Origin: Coriaria nepalensis
Taxonomy: Eukaryota; Streptophyta; Magnoliopsida; Cucurbitales; Coriariaceae
DNA: 64,000 nucleotides
Reading direction: 5' to 3'
Assembly: GCA_027186245.1 (NCBI GenBank)
Contig: CP114483.1
Location: forward strand, 29,146,642-29,210,641
In this document: one piece after another, positions 12,667 through 25,247 of the stretch
Layout: each line of letters starts with the position of its first letter
Position numbering within the stretch: the stretch's first letter is position 1
Program-made: the position numbers and the translations under genes
The notes under the pieces: model-generated
Database searches by the model: none
Told to the model about the DNA's origin: nothing
The model's input: only the letters and a program-made list of their open reading frames with translations

Positions 12667-14230
12667 TTTGAATTTATAAAAAATAGTTAATATAATTTAG
12701 TCATCTAAAGAGTTTCTTTACCTTTATATACTTTTTTAGGTTGTGGTTCAATAATCTATCATTTCTTTCACTTTTTCTGCATTTTTTATTCAATCCCCCG
12801 CTACTTTTTTTTTTCCTTTCATTTATTACTTCAATCTTCTTTATTTTCAATAAAATCAAAATTTCAATTCTTCCCCCCTTTTTAATAAAATTATTTTATT
12901 TTCTTAATTTGTTCCCAAATTCATCATAAAAGATATGAAAGCTCATATCTATCTACTATTTGTTTTCTTTTTTAAATAATTAAATATATATATTTATTAT
13001 TTTAATATATTTATTATTATTTAAAAATTATCTTGTGATCTAATCGATCAAGTTTAATTTATAATATAATTTTTGGCTTTGTTTAAATAGTATTATTTAT
13101 ATTTATTGTCGATTAAATTTTTCTTAGCTGACTTTTGCTCTTGGTCCGCCACGGAGAATAGAATTACAAATCTAAATTCTTTAAACAAATTCGGAAGAGA
13201 TGAAGAATGTATATATCCACCTATTAGGACCATATGTTATAAAACTTGAGACGTGCTTATAAACATATCATCTAATGCTTTAAAATTTTGTAATAAACCC
13301 TTAAAATATCTTCATAATCCAAAAAATTATCTTCTTAATAATAGAACTCATAAATACAGTACAAATATCCAAACCAAAAATATTTAAAGAAACAATTCCA
13401 TAAATAATATCATAGATGTCTTGTTTTCAATATTTTTTATAGGACATTGTTACTCACGGTTGATATGTCTAAGATTTTAAAGCATATCCTTAGATGGTGG
13501 AAAGGGTCGGATAAAAAAAAGAATAGAGGCCACCTATAAAATAAATAGAACAGTGAAAAAACTTTTTAAAAGAAAGAAATTAAATATCAAACTGTGAAAA
13601 AATAATTCAGAAGAGATAAAAAGGGTCAATGTCTTTGCTTGAGTGCTTTTCATCTTCAATCCAATTGCTCAAAATTGTACCATTCGTACCCGCTTACATT
13701 CAATACTGACCCAACTCTTATCCTTGCCACTGAAGTTTTAATTAAAAAGAAAAGAAAGATCTAAATATTACAGGCAATAATTCTACTGCTATTCATCAAA
13801 CGAAGCAACATCTTGACAAGCTGTTTCATATGAAAGCCACATTAGCTGTGCTTGGGATGATTTTAGGCGCTGCGTATTTCCCTTGGCTATATTATCGTGT
13901 GGTTTTTGGAAATTTAAAACCCAATTTCCTCTATAAATTCTTTTATCCAAATGCCAGAGAAGTTTCCATATTAATACATTTTCTTGTTAGAAATTAGAAA
14001 CCGTCAAACTTATTTTTAGAATATAAGTTCATTTGGAAAATTTATAATTAATTTATAAGTTAAAAAGTTATTTTTTTATCTATAAAACTTTTTAAGAAAA
14101 TAAAGTATTAAACTCATTAATTTATTATGATATTAAGGCTAGACCTTAAACGGATATATTCACGCTTTATTAACAAATGTCTTCATCTATTATCTCACTT
14201 ATTAAGATTTTGGAATGATCAGCTCATAAG
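12667..14230. other. Intergenic AT-rich region
   Basis: No homology recognised. Pyrimidine-rich around 12750-12900, AT-rich after 12960. A short open frame at 13830-13997 (55 codons, one hydrophobic stretch) cannot be assigned and may be chance. Confidence 0.35.
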
Positions 14231-14470
14231 TGAGGGAGAGTGTTGAAATTCGTCCCACATCGATTAGGAAGAAAATTTCTAGTTGGTTTATAAATCGAAA
14301 ATTATATTTTCCTCAACAAAATTTTTAAATAAAAGAATTATTGGACTCATTAATTTATCAGTCTCACTCATTTTGTTATTGCTTGCATCTCTATACGCTT
14401 ACAAAAGTTTATATTTGTTGCTATGTTTATATTTGTTTCCACGTACGTATATTTATTTGAACCTTAATTA
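14231..14470 (+). repeat. Polypurine tract plus start of an LTR (fragment)
   Basis: The purine run tgagggagag (14231-14240) is followed at once by TGTTGAAATTCGTCCCACA, a form typical of the polypurine-tract/LTR junction of plant copia or TRIM elements. The rest of the element is not recognised. The right limit is arbitrary. Confidence 0.45.
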
Positions 14471-15074
14471 AGGAAGTCCACAAATAATTTGCTCTAATTT
14501 GAATCATTATCTTAAAGTGATTCCCAGCAGAAGACTTATAAGGACCCATTATTAAATGTTTGGAGGCGTTTTCAACATAGGACTCTGATAACAACTCAAT
14601 CATCCATGCTTTACACGTTTCATCTGTTCATTTCTTTACACCTTTGAGATGACAAGCCATTGTATCTCCGAACAATACATCTGTCTTCAACCATAGGTGA
14701 CTTGAGATTAAGACATTATTAACTTGATGACAGTCTTCAACCATAGTTGTAGGACACGTTGCATTGCAAAGGTCCCTGACTTTGACAGCATTCATTTTTT
14801 CCAGATATTTTGGAGTGTTTAAACTCTAGTTTCGTTTGACACGAAAAAAAAAAAAGAGAAAAACAAAAAACAAAAAGTATAAAACAAAACAAAAAAACAA
14901 AACAAAAAACAAAAACAAAACAAAAACAAAAAAAAAAAAAGTCCTGAAATAAAAGAGAGGTTTGAAAAACTGTTAAATTGTTGATGTGGTTTTTAACTAT
15001 TAATAACATTTATATATATATATATATATAATTTTAATATAAAATATTTTAAATATTCTTTTATTTTTCTTCTC
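14471..15074. other. Intergenic region with A-rich tract and TA microsatellite
   Basis: Contains an A-rich tract punctuated by C (about 14844-14940) and a (TA)10 run at 15011-15030. The direct repeat gtcttcaaccata occurs at about 14684 and 14733. No gene recognised. Confidence 0.4.
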
Positions 15075-15082
15075 TCCCTAAC

Positions 15083-15610
15083 TAGAGTTATCAAAATGGG
15101 CTCGCCAGTCCACACTAATCTTTTCATTATTTAGTGTGGGGCTAGTCTCAGCTCAGCCAATTTAATAAATATATATCTAAGCCCGAGCTTAAAACGAGTG
15201 ATATCCATGAGTCCTACTTTTCTTAAAATATAAAATAATAAAATTTTGACTAAATATAAATTTTATTATTTATTAATAAATAATATATAAATTATTAAAT
15301 TTGGATGAGAGATAATTTAAAAAAAATATTATATAAGATGAGATAAAATAAAAAATATATATATAATGACTATTTTTTTTAATAAAATACTTTCGTGCTT
15401 AAATGAAAAGAAAAAAAAATTTAAAAATTAGAGTTTAAAGTATTGGGCGGGGCCGACTCGCCGGGCATGATATCATGTCCAAGCTCGGCCCACATATAAA
15501 GAACAAGCTTCATTAGGCCTGTCTATAACGGGTCAGGCTAAATTTCAGGCCGAGTTCTTTTGGCAAGTCACAAATTAGATCAAAAGCCCCGATCCATTTT
15601 GATAGCTCTA
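15083..15610. mobile_element. hAT-like MITE, 528 bp
   Basis: Terminal inverted repeats of about 17 bp: TAGAGTTATCAAAATGG at the left, and the reverse complement TAGAGCTATCAAAATGG at the right, one mismatch. Flanks tccctaac (15075-15082) and ttcttaac (15611-15618) agree at 6 of 8 positions, fitting the 8-bp target duplication of hAT elements. The interior has GC-rich subterminal words (gggcggggccgactcgccgggc) and no ORF. Confidence 0.75.
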
Positions 15611-15618
15611 TTCTTAAC

Positions 15619-16879
15619 GTTCTCTCTTCTATTTATAAAAACTAAATAAAACATTATGACACCTCTCATTCTCTATATTTTTTCTCTTCATCTCCCATTA
15701 TCCTCTCTCCTTGTTTTGTCTCTCAAATTTAAGAATTAGCAACTTTGTTTTTCAATTTTTTTTTAATCATTATTCTAGTTTTTGCTTTCCTCCTAAACTA
15801 GAAAAAAATCCTAAGTTTGTTACAAAATTCATGATCCTAAGTCCAAAAAAGTTCATTGAATCATATAATTAAAGAAACCTACATATATGTATATACTTAT
15901 ATCAGTTATGAGTCTCACATATTATAGCCAACTTATAACAAATATAAATGCCAAATTTATTATAATGTTTGGATGACAATGTATAAAATTGTTTTACACC
16001 AATTGAAGCTTAATATAATCTCTAGGGAAAGATTTTCATAATATAAGCAATGTCTCATCATAGAACAACCACATATATATTATGTATGTACGTACTATCA
16101 CATAGTCTTCAAATATGGTGTGAATCACATCTCACAAAACATACATATACATGTCACATGTATATATATATTTAATAATGTAAATTATATACATCTAATG
16201 AACATGTAAATAATTTTAAAATCCATACATAATATTATTTTATCCTTGTATGCATGATAATGAACAATGTTCATGCAAATCCAAATAACCTTTTGACTTT
16301 AATTAATTATCTTTTAGATTCATGTTTTCTAACCTAATTACATTCATTCTGTTTTGTAAAGAGGAAGGTTTTCAAATAAGGAAGCGTGTTTTTGGAAAGT
16401 TTCTTAATTTAGAATTCTTTCTAAAATAAGAAAATTTCCCAAACAAAATATTTTATAATCTAGAAATCTCTTAAAATAGGTTAATTATTAAATATAGATT
16501 TAGGAAACTAATTAATTTTATGAAGATAATTTTCATATTTAATAATGGCCATAAAATTATATATAAATAATTTATATCATTAATTTTGTTATCACACTAA
16601 ACCTTATCAAATTCAAATTTTCAATTCAAACTTAAACAATCAAAACAATTTTCTTATAAGTCCAACTAGCGTTTCGTCATGGCGCCACTGCCTAGCGGCT
16701 ACTGCTACGGCCGATGGTCTAGGTAACGACAACATTGCGATAACCTTGCTTTGCTGCTGCCAACGGCGACAACACACCAATCCAGTAGTGTGCAATTTTT
16801 TCAGACTTTCTTCGTTTGATTTCTAGGACCAAAAAAATTTAAGAAGACACAAGAACACCCATTAACGGTTGCTCCAAGA
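15619..16879. other. Intergenic region
   Basis: AT-rich, no ORF of note. A small GC-rich island at about 16668-16790 (atggcgccactgcctagcgg and onward) does not give a recognisable peptide. Confidence 0.35.
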
Positions 16880-19600
16880 TAGAGGTGGCAATTCATGCCG
16901 GTCCAGCTCGACTTCGACCCGGCATGGCACGGATTGGCCCGTGTCCATGCCCGTGCCTAAAAATAAGGGCATGGCACGACACAGACACAATAACGGGCCT
17001 GTGTCGTGCCGTGCCGGCCCATGGGTCAGTCCGTGCTGTGCCAAAGGGTCGATGAGTATTATATATATTTCTTATATTTAGATGTTTTCTTATTTATGTT
17101 ATATCATATGGAGAATACGGATGTCGAACCAGAGAGGAAATCAAAGAGAAACAAGAAGGTTTAGAGTTTGGACACCTCAAGTCTGAAGAAGACAAGCAGG
17201 CGAGAAAGTAGTTCATGCATTATTAATAATTAAAATTATAAATAAACTATAAAAAGTATTGTTTGGCCAAAAAAGATATTACATTAATCAAAAGAATTCA
17301 ATGTACAAAATAATTTCCAGTAAAAAAAACCCCTCCCGACCACGGTAGGGGAAAAATCAGTCATCAACCCACGATATAAGATCTAAAAATGAAAAATAAA
17401 AATAATCACAAATTTACAATTATAGATCGAATTCTCTAAATTTCAGTATTATCTCCTACTCACACTCCTTCCTGACTAGAACTAGAATTTCCGTATTCGA
17501 GGTATAAAGAATCAAAAACTCCAAGTAAGTCCTCACTTTCCATGCGAAGTTGATCTCTTTTAAGAGCACATTCCCAATCTCGTAGGCACAATAATAATTC
17601 CACCATCTCTGGTGTTAGTGATGTTCTTCGATCAGTAATAATTCACCCACCTATGCTAAAAACCGCTTCTGAAGAAAATGTTGAAACTAGAATAGTTAGG
17701 ACGTCGTGCGCCAATCAGACTAATATTGGAAACCTAAACGAGTTTAACTTCCACCATTCCAAAATATTGAAGTCCCCTTCTTCATCCCAATCACCTCCAA
17801 GATATTTTAAAAGCTCGCCATATTGTGTAGTACTAGACCTACCGGCCATGCTCGAAGGCGTCGCCAATTCCAAAGCTGGACCATCTTGCATAGAACTTGA
17901 AATTGAGGAACCCTTCCATTTTAAGAGTACTTCCGATAACAATATATCTTCTGTTTTCTTTTTCTTTTGTCTTTGAGGCTGTAAGTCCTTGTTCTTGGTT
18001 TCATAAACACTAAAAACTTGATACAACTTATCAGAAACATTAGCAATTTGAGAAGTATAATCAAAATTTAAGTTGTCACCAATAAAAGTAAAAATTGCTT
18101 TATAACCTTCGAGCTTAATCCTAGGATCTAAAATGACTCCTAAAGAATACAAGAGCGAAACATCATACTAATATTTTAAAAAAATTTCCTTCATTTTAAT
18201 TACAATAGATCCAAAAAGAACATACTGGCCAAAAAATCGAAGCCATTTTAAGAAGTTATGGAAGAATCAACGGCAAAGTATGATAATAAATACCACAAAG
18301 AAGCACAGTAAAGTTATAAAAAATATCTAAAAATGTAATAAATTTTCTAGTAGTATTCCAATCATTATCAAATAATATAATTTTACATTTTTTCTGATGA
18401 TAAAATAAACTAATCTCATTACTAGAAGGTAAAACATGCTTCAACATGGTATAAGTAGAATTCCATCTAATATCCATATCAAGAGAAACTTTTCTAAGTT
18501 TTTTATTTAAGGAAGTACAAAAAGTTTTAAATGTAGAAACACACAAATTTGAATTACCTAGCCAAGCTAACGCTTCTCTAATTTTTTCAATTTCTTCACT
18601 TACTAATTTGAAACCTTCTTTAACTATTTGGTTGATAACATGACAAGCACAACGTTGATGCATAAATATTTCACTATTATATCCATCTAATTGGAATTGT
18701 AAAAAATTTATAGCTCTCATATTCGCAGAAGCATTAATTAAGGTGATTGATATTATATGTTGTTTTATATCAAACTCGCTTAAAACTTGTAAATTTATTT
18801 CATAAATATTTTCAACGTTATGTTCATACTCAATTATTCTAAAACCTATGATTTTTTATTTAGTACCCATTCAGAAACTAAATAATGTGTAACTACAGAT
18901 AAATAATCTTATTTAGATCAAGAACTCCAAATATATAAAGTTAATGCAATACTAACATCAGGTGCTCTTAATTCTAATTTTAAAGCATCACGTTGTTTTT
19001 TAAAATATAATTATAAATCTTTCCTAATTGGATTTCTACTTTTTTTAGAATAGTGCGGATTAAAACAATTTTTAATATAATCTTCAAAATAATTACTTTC
19101 ACCTAAACTTATAGGTAAATCAGAAACAACAATCAATTTAGCTAATCATTCTCTAGTTCTTGCATCATCATAAGACTAATTACTAAACGTACCATCAGGT
19201 TGAAAAGCAATAGTAAATTGAGTTATACCTGTATCAGCTGTAGACATACATTTATCTATATGTCATTTTAAGTGTCCAGTACCACCCGTGGCTTTTGCAA
19301 TTAATTTTTTTATTACATACCTTGCATACACCAAATCTTTTCATTTTACCTTTTCATTTGGTTGGTATATTTTTTCAAAACAATGCAAAACTTTCGAAAT
19401 AGAAGCCTTCTTTTGTTTTGACATTTTCCAGATGTTGTTGTACTCGTCATATTTTCTTATGTTTCGTCTATATTGTTATCAACGTCATCGGGTAGATCCA
19501 TATAGTCTTCAACAGTTATGTCATTCTCGGAGTAACCAAAACGTCCAAAACCAATCACATTTTCATGGTGGGGATCCATTTCCTACATCAAAATAATAAT
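16880..19600 (-). mobile_element. hAT transposon with one visible end
   Basis: The left end reads TAGAGGTGGCAA (16880-16891), a typical plant hAT terminus, followed by a subterminal region rich in ggcacgg/ggcccgt words (16895-17045). The transposase pseudogene lies inward on the minus strand. No matching inverted end ttgccacctcta was found beyond the transposase start. The right end seems lost near 19.6-20.0 kb, where an LTR fragment begins. Confidence 0.7.
17460..19579 (-). pseudogene. hAT (Ac/RICESLEEPER-like) transposase, broken
   Basis: About 2.1 kb reads as a hAT transposase from a start at 19579 to a stop at 17460-17462, with several in-frame stops and shifts. N-terminal BED zinc finger near 19220-19360 (CKVCNKKINCKSHG, then HIDKC). 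Middle catalytic region at 18720-18256 (RCACHVINQIVKEG, DIRWNSTYTML). Then LDPRIKLEGY and, at the C-terminus, the hATC dimerisation segment (VSTFSSEAVFSIGG, then SLTPEMVELLLCLRDW) at about 17715-17560. Domain order and length match the family. The finger reads through a stop before HIDKC, so no active protein is expected. Confidence 0.9.
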
Positions 19601-19999
19601 AAATATTAGAACTTAATAATACAAGTTAGTAAATATAGAATAAAACGTGAAAATAAACTAAAGTAAGTAACAACTTATAATAATTCAAATTCAATCGATG
19701 AAAACTTCACAGTTCATATTTGAGAATGAGAATTTGAGAGTATACAATTTGAGAGAGTCAAAAGATTATGGAGATTGAGAAGAATTAGAAAGACTGAAAA
19801 ATATTATAGATAATTAGATAATAGAGATTAAGAAAAATATGAAAAATTAGAGAGAAAGATAATAAATTAAAGTGTGAAAATTATGAAGAAATGTATATGT
19901 ATTTATTAAAAAAAATGAGGGCGGAAAATTACAAATTAAAAATTTGAAATTAAAAAAAAAAAAAAAAAAAAGGAGAACTCTATTGGCTGCACGAGCGAA

Positions 20000-20342
20000 C
20001 ATGAGGAAACACCGATCTAGTCCTAATTTCCCCCCATGCATTCACATGCAAGAGCGAGAGTTCTTGCTTGTATTTATTACCTATCAACTATTGGATAATA
20101 TTATATAAACACTCATCCCATTTATACTTTTTCCAATATAGGATAAAACTTTTTTCCTTTAATTTTTCCACTTCAATAAATATACTTTGAGTATCAATTT
20201 CTTTTTCACTTATTCACCATTTTGAATATACCCTATACTTTTTCGAAACCCTTACAAAAGAAAATCATTTGACGTTTCATTTTTATAAAGCGGATCTCAC
20301 TCAAATTAAGCCTATCATAGCACTTGATATGTTAATTGTTTC
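20000..20342 (-). repeat. LTR fragment related to the 9-12.7 kb element
   Basis: Aligns with 12330-12661: shared blocks include tatataaacactc..ccca, tttttccaata/atgtggga, the caccattttga and catttga-cgtttcattt words, and a right edge whose reverse complement resembles the family LTR start. The sequence is more diverged than the two LTRs at 9-12.7 kb, so it is an older or separate insertion. Left boundary unclear. Confidence 0.6.
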
Positions 20343-23300
20343 AATATAAATAATATTTTAAACCACTATTTAAACTAATATTTAAATTGTCAAATCTTCA
20401 AACATTTATATTCGAAAACATGAAATCACAATTTAAACATTTGAAACTCAGAAAGATAAAATAATCCTTAAGATATCAAAGTATTTGTCTTCGATAGTGT
20501 ATACATATATGATTGAATATCATATGTTCAATATTTTATGGAATCAAAATATCATAAGAAAATATACCTTTCAGAGACAATTCCAAGTACATGAAGTCAA
20601 AACGTTGTGCGAAAATAAACAGCAAAAAAATAAATCCACTTATTTAATACTATAATTCGAAACGTCATAAACCACAAGGAAATAAGTTTACATGTAATAC
20701 GAAGTTCAACCCAACTCCCAACGGTGATCATACATATCAAGATGACACTCAAAACATGAATAGATGGATTGGAGAATGAGAGGAATTGACGATGACAGAA
20801 GCTTATTCATACTTGAAATTAATGACGATGACAGAAGGATTGTAAATTACAGATGCTTTTCCTTAATTTTACAATTAATGAGGTAGACCCCTTGGTTGAC
20901 AGAGAACCGTCTTTAATAAGGGATGACATATTGTCGTAAGTAAATGTCAAGTGGGTACTATATTTATTGGATCTAAATACTGTTGAGGTTAAGTTTATCC
21001 TAAAAGTGTGCAATATATTTAAATTAACGCCATTTTAAGATTGAAATAATAAATTTTAATATAAAGAATTTGAACTTATAATCTTAATTTTGGAACGAAT
21101 TTAAGTGTATGTACGTAGTCTTAAAGTAAATTTGAAATAGAGGTGTTGTTTCCATATTTATAAGCATATATATAAGTAGGAATTGTAGTGTGATGGAAAA
21201 CCTTTAATTAAGACTATTACAGCTTGTTTGTTTTGTTCATGTACGTAGTTGAAAGCAATAAAACTTTCCAAAATTGTTAGCCAAAAAATAATTATTGAAC
21301 TTCAATAAATCCTAAGAAACACAAATCACATAATTGTTTAGTGCTTGTATCACAACAAAGACACAAGCACAAGAAATTTTAGATTTCGGTTTTGCCAAAC
21401 TTGGCTCAGATATCACTATTATAAATTTTTTATTCAGTTCAATCGATTATTATCTTCTTAAGTCAAATTCAAGAAATTTGATTTATACATTAATGCTCAT
21501 ATTTGTTTGAGTATGAAATCAGTTTGAAACCAAAAGAGATAGATAATAGAGAAAGAAACAAGACACCAAGAGTTAATTTGGTTCACCTCACACATATCTA
21601 TTAAGATTTTGGAAATACGTTCACTAAACTCCAAAAAAAAACCACTGGAAAACTTAATACCTTCGTAAGGAAATGTTCTTACATACATAGATTACACAAT
21701 CAATAAGATATCTCAAGATCTACGCCTCAATATAAAAAATTAACCATAAAATTTCAAGAAAAGGAAACACAAGCCTCTTCATAGTAAAAGCATCAAATAT
21801 TGAACCAGAGAATCAAGTATAATCACAAGTAAGAAGCAAAATTGCATAAACCCTATAAAATCGAGAGAGAGAGAGATTCTCATATCGCACTTGATTTCAG
21901 AGGCAAAGAGAAGAAAATATACATTTATATATGACTGGGTCAAAAAATAATGTTAGGCCCTCCCAAAAGCCCATTGGGCTTATTCTTAGGCCAACGTGCT
22001 CAAAATGGGCTTAGGAAAAATTAGAAGAGAGAGAAGATTTAAAAATTATTATAAAAGAAAATCAAAATAAAATAAAGTATAAGAATTGAAAAGCCTAGGC
22101 AGGCCCAACTAGACCCAAACAATAGGTTGGGTTACTTTAATAGGCCTAACTTATTATAAGCGATTTAGGTCGAGTTAAAATCACATGCCACCAGTTGATT
22201 CAACAGATTTGATCCATTTTAATATCTCTAATTTACTCTTACGATCTATAATATTTTATCAAGAAAATAGAAGTTTGTTTTTAAGATGTTAGAAACCGAT
22301 ATGAACAATAATTAAAATAGTTTTGATACTTGCAAGGTCTACCCATTTCATTGTTGTACCACCTTACAAACACTTTCCACACATACATTTTGACTGCCGA
22401 CCCCTGCTCTACGTCACATTATTTTCAGTGCTTCAACAATCCTTATGATTCTGTTTCATCAGTGCTGAGCAAAATATTGACCTCCTAACAATACATCCCG
22501 GATCGTGATCACGCCTCTCTAAAAGAGAAACAAGGAAGAGTCGTCGGTGATATATCTAGCATACTCCCTCCAATAAAAAGTCAGTTTTGTTCTTGAGGGT
22601 GGAAAGAAAGTAGAGAGATCAAAGATTATGTGTTAGAATAGTTTGCAATTGCCTTATATTGGAAAGTTGTTAAAGTTTGTTGCTATGAATATATGTAGTT
22701 TGACTTTCCTCCTACTTTGATCTAGCTTTCGGGATTGAGTTCTCCATGGACTCATCATTTATGAAAGGGAAATAGGAAGTACTTAACTTTCCGAAATAAT
22801 AGTTAGGCTTTATATTCACACAATGCAATCGTCTCCCTTTATATTCACATGGTCATCATCTCCGGATTATTAGTTATGGACTTGATGGAAGTGATAAAAG
22901 CCCATGCCCTTTCTATGACCGTCATCCGCACTGACCCGTGAAAACTCTTATAACTAAAATTGTCCCACCAATCGAGTTTCTTTTTCACAGCACTTTTACA
23001 AATGAATGCCATAATCGCATCCCTAAAGTATCTTATGAAATAGCACGATTCTCTCGAATTTGCTTATAAATAGAGAATTATAAATTAGTGTAAAATTTTA
23101 TAATATATATTACGTAAATTTAAAAAAAAATTTACATATTTTTAAGACTTTATATAAATCTTATAATGAGATCCATATATAATATGATAAATTTATATTA
23201 ATTTATATATTTCCATATATAAACTAATTTAAAAGAACTTCCGCGATCAATTTCTTAGAACACCACATTATAATTTATCTTCTCCTTTAACCCCACCAAG

Positions 23301-23566
23301 TTAAAACCACAACCCCTAAAAACAATTTCATTCCGCATGGTCCAAACTCCCTTACATAATTGCATAAAACCATAAAACCATAAACATTAGTGTCAAGTTG
23401 GGGTCGGGGAACCAAATGCAAATTGGCGGAGCTGCAAATTATTTATTTTGGGTTTGCAGCCGCTAGCTAGGAGGATTAGGAAATGCAGCTTCATTGCCAC
23501 CTAAAGTAGATTCCCATGACACCATATATAGCACTCTCTCCACATTTTTATTAGCTTCCTTATTTT
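20343..23566. other. Long intergenic region
   Basis: No gene recognised. At about 21540-21600 the sequence caccaagagttaatttggttcacctc is of a type common in plant LTRs, without visible partners. At 22080-22235 gcctaggcaggcccaac..., ending ccattttaatatctcta, resembles the right end of a hAT MITE like that at 15083-15610 (its reverse complement reads tagagatattaaaatgg). Around 23400-23560 a less AT-rich stretch with ccatatatagcactctc looks promoter-like but leads straight into the miniature copia. Confidence 0.35.
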
Positions 23567-24607
23567 CCAAAAGAGTAGAGATTGTAAAGTATTTAAATAT
23601 ATAATTATATTAATATATTTTAATAAAGTATAATAATTACATCTATATATTTAAAGATTATTAGAATTACAATAAAATAACCATAATAATAAGGTAATTA
23701 ATATTAGTAAAAAATTATAATATCCTTTCATTTCCCTTCTAGCAAAATATGGGTATCACAGTGAGCTTGGATCGTAGAGATAGAAACCGAGTACAAAAAA
23801 AGACTCTTAGTAAGAGTATTCACAATTTGGTTGATAGTGGATAGATGGCGGACAACGAGAAGGCCAATAAAAATGGAGAGAGCTTCAATTCCAAGAAAAT
23901 AGCTTAGGAGGTTCAATTGGAATGAGATGAAATTTGAGTAACGAGTGCTCATTATACAAGTAGAATTTGAATAACAAATGTCGAGTCAAATCACATCTAA
24001 TAGCGAGATGTGCGATGTTTGAAGATAGTGTGATATTGATTACAGAGCATACAAAGTAGTCAGTTTTTCTCCAAGTTAGTTATTCAATACTAGATTGTGA
24101 GAAATCTATGATCTATGGCACTTGTAGGAAACCGTCCACGTTTTGTATTAGATCGGTAGTAATAAAGATAAACTTCATCTAAAATTTTCAGGTAAGGTAA
24201 TTTGTTCCATCAAAATGAGTGCATATAAAAATAGTTATATATTGGATTGAGAATTGAATTAACAGTGTAGCTACAATTATGTTGGCAGGAGTTAAAATAG
24301 TTGTAGCAGAAGTCGTGGTGAGTGATCGTATGATTAAAATTTGTAGTTCTTGAGAAGTCATGATTTAAGAGAGAGAAAGTTGAGAAAAAAAAATTAGTAT
24401 TAGCCTATAATGCTCTGATACTATAAAAGAATAAAAATTATAAAAAATATTCAAATATTTAATTTTATTAATATATTTCAATAAAATATAATATATATAT
24501 TACTAAAATTATAATAAGGTAACTATTAACAATTAGATAATTATAATAATAAAATAACTTTTATAATAAAATAATTAATATTAATAAAAGACCATAATAT
24601 TATTTCA
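23567..24607 (-). mobile_element. Miniature copia derivative, gag joined to RNase H
   Basis: Short LTRs at about 23567-23730 and 24424-24607 align over most of their length. On the minus strand the methionine-tRNA primer site TATCAGAGC lies next to the 5' LTR (about 24405-24418) and a polypurine tract (agaagggaaa, 23731-23740) next to the 3' LTR. Inside, from 24361, a gag start (MTSQELQ..., then HFDGTNYLT) passes within a few hundred bases to the end of RNase H (VVRHLSTINQIVNTLTKSLF, 23880-23800). Reverse transcriptase and integrase are gone. The element is about 1.04 kb. Confidence 0.78.
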
Positions 24608-25247
24608 TGCTCTTTAGAAAAAATCAACATGCTATGAACAAACTGTAAATGAGATCAGACAACTCTAATACCATTAGCCTCACTCTAATACGTACCTATC
24701 TGGTTCAACCTAACTGCCTGTACCACTTGGGCTTATCAAACCAAAATTTAGATGTCAATATAATTTTCCCTATTTAATAGAGAGACCAGACATAGTCTGA
24801 TAGTTGGTCCAGCTAGATTTGTGTATTTGTAAGATTATGTGTTTTGTGTGTTGCTCTTATCGAAACAGAGTCTAAAATTATGGACATAAATTTTGTGTTT
24901 TTAGCACTTAGCTCTCACCCAAACGCAAACCAAACGTTGTTAGTACAAAAATGTATATAAATGAGAAATCATTTATGCATTATAGTTTTTGTACTTGATG
25001 GATACATTAGAGAGATTTTCAAGCAAAGAAAAAAGGAACTAATAAATCAAGCATCATACGAGCTGCTATAGAACTTGGTATCAGACTCGAGATGAGTTCT
25101 ATAATATTAGATATCCAAAATAATATCTTTTAGGTACCCTCACTCCCACCATTGGATATTCCTACAAAAGAGCGTTAATTAACAACACGGAACCATGACG
25201 CATTAGAAAACAGAAGTTCGTAGCCGCAACGATTAGCCAACAGTACT
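24608..25247. other. 3' flank of the CYSTM gene
   Basis: Intergenic sequence without recognised gene or repeat. The 3' UTR of the minus-strand CYSTM gene must lie at its right end. Confidence 0.35.

Noticed and set aside
14737..15009. 90-codon minus-strand ORF rich in Phe/Cys/Val
   Set aside because: Product of the A-rich tract read in reverse; only the end is non-repetitive and it is not recognised.
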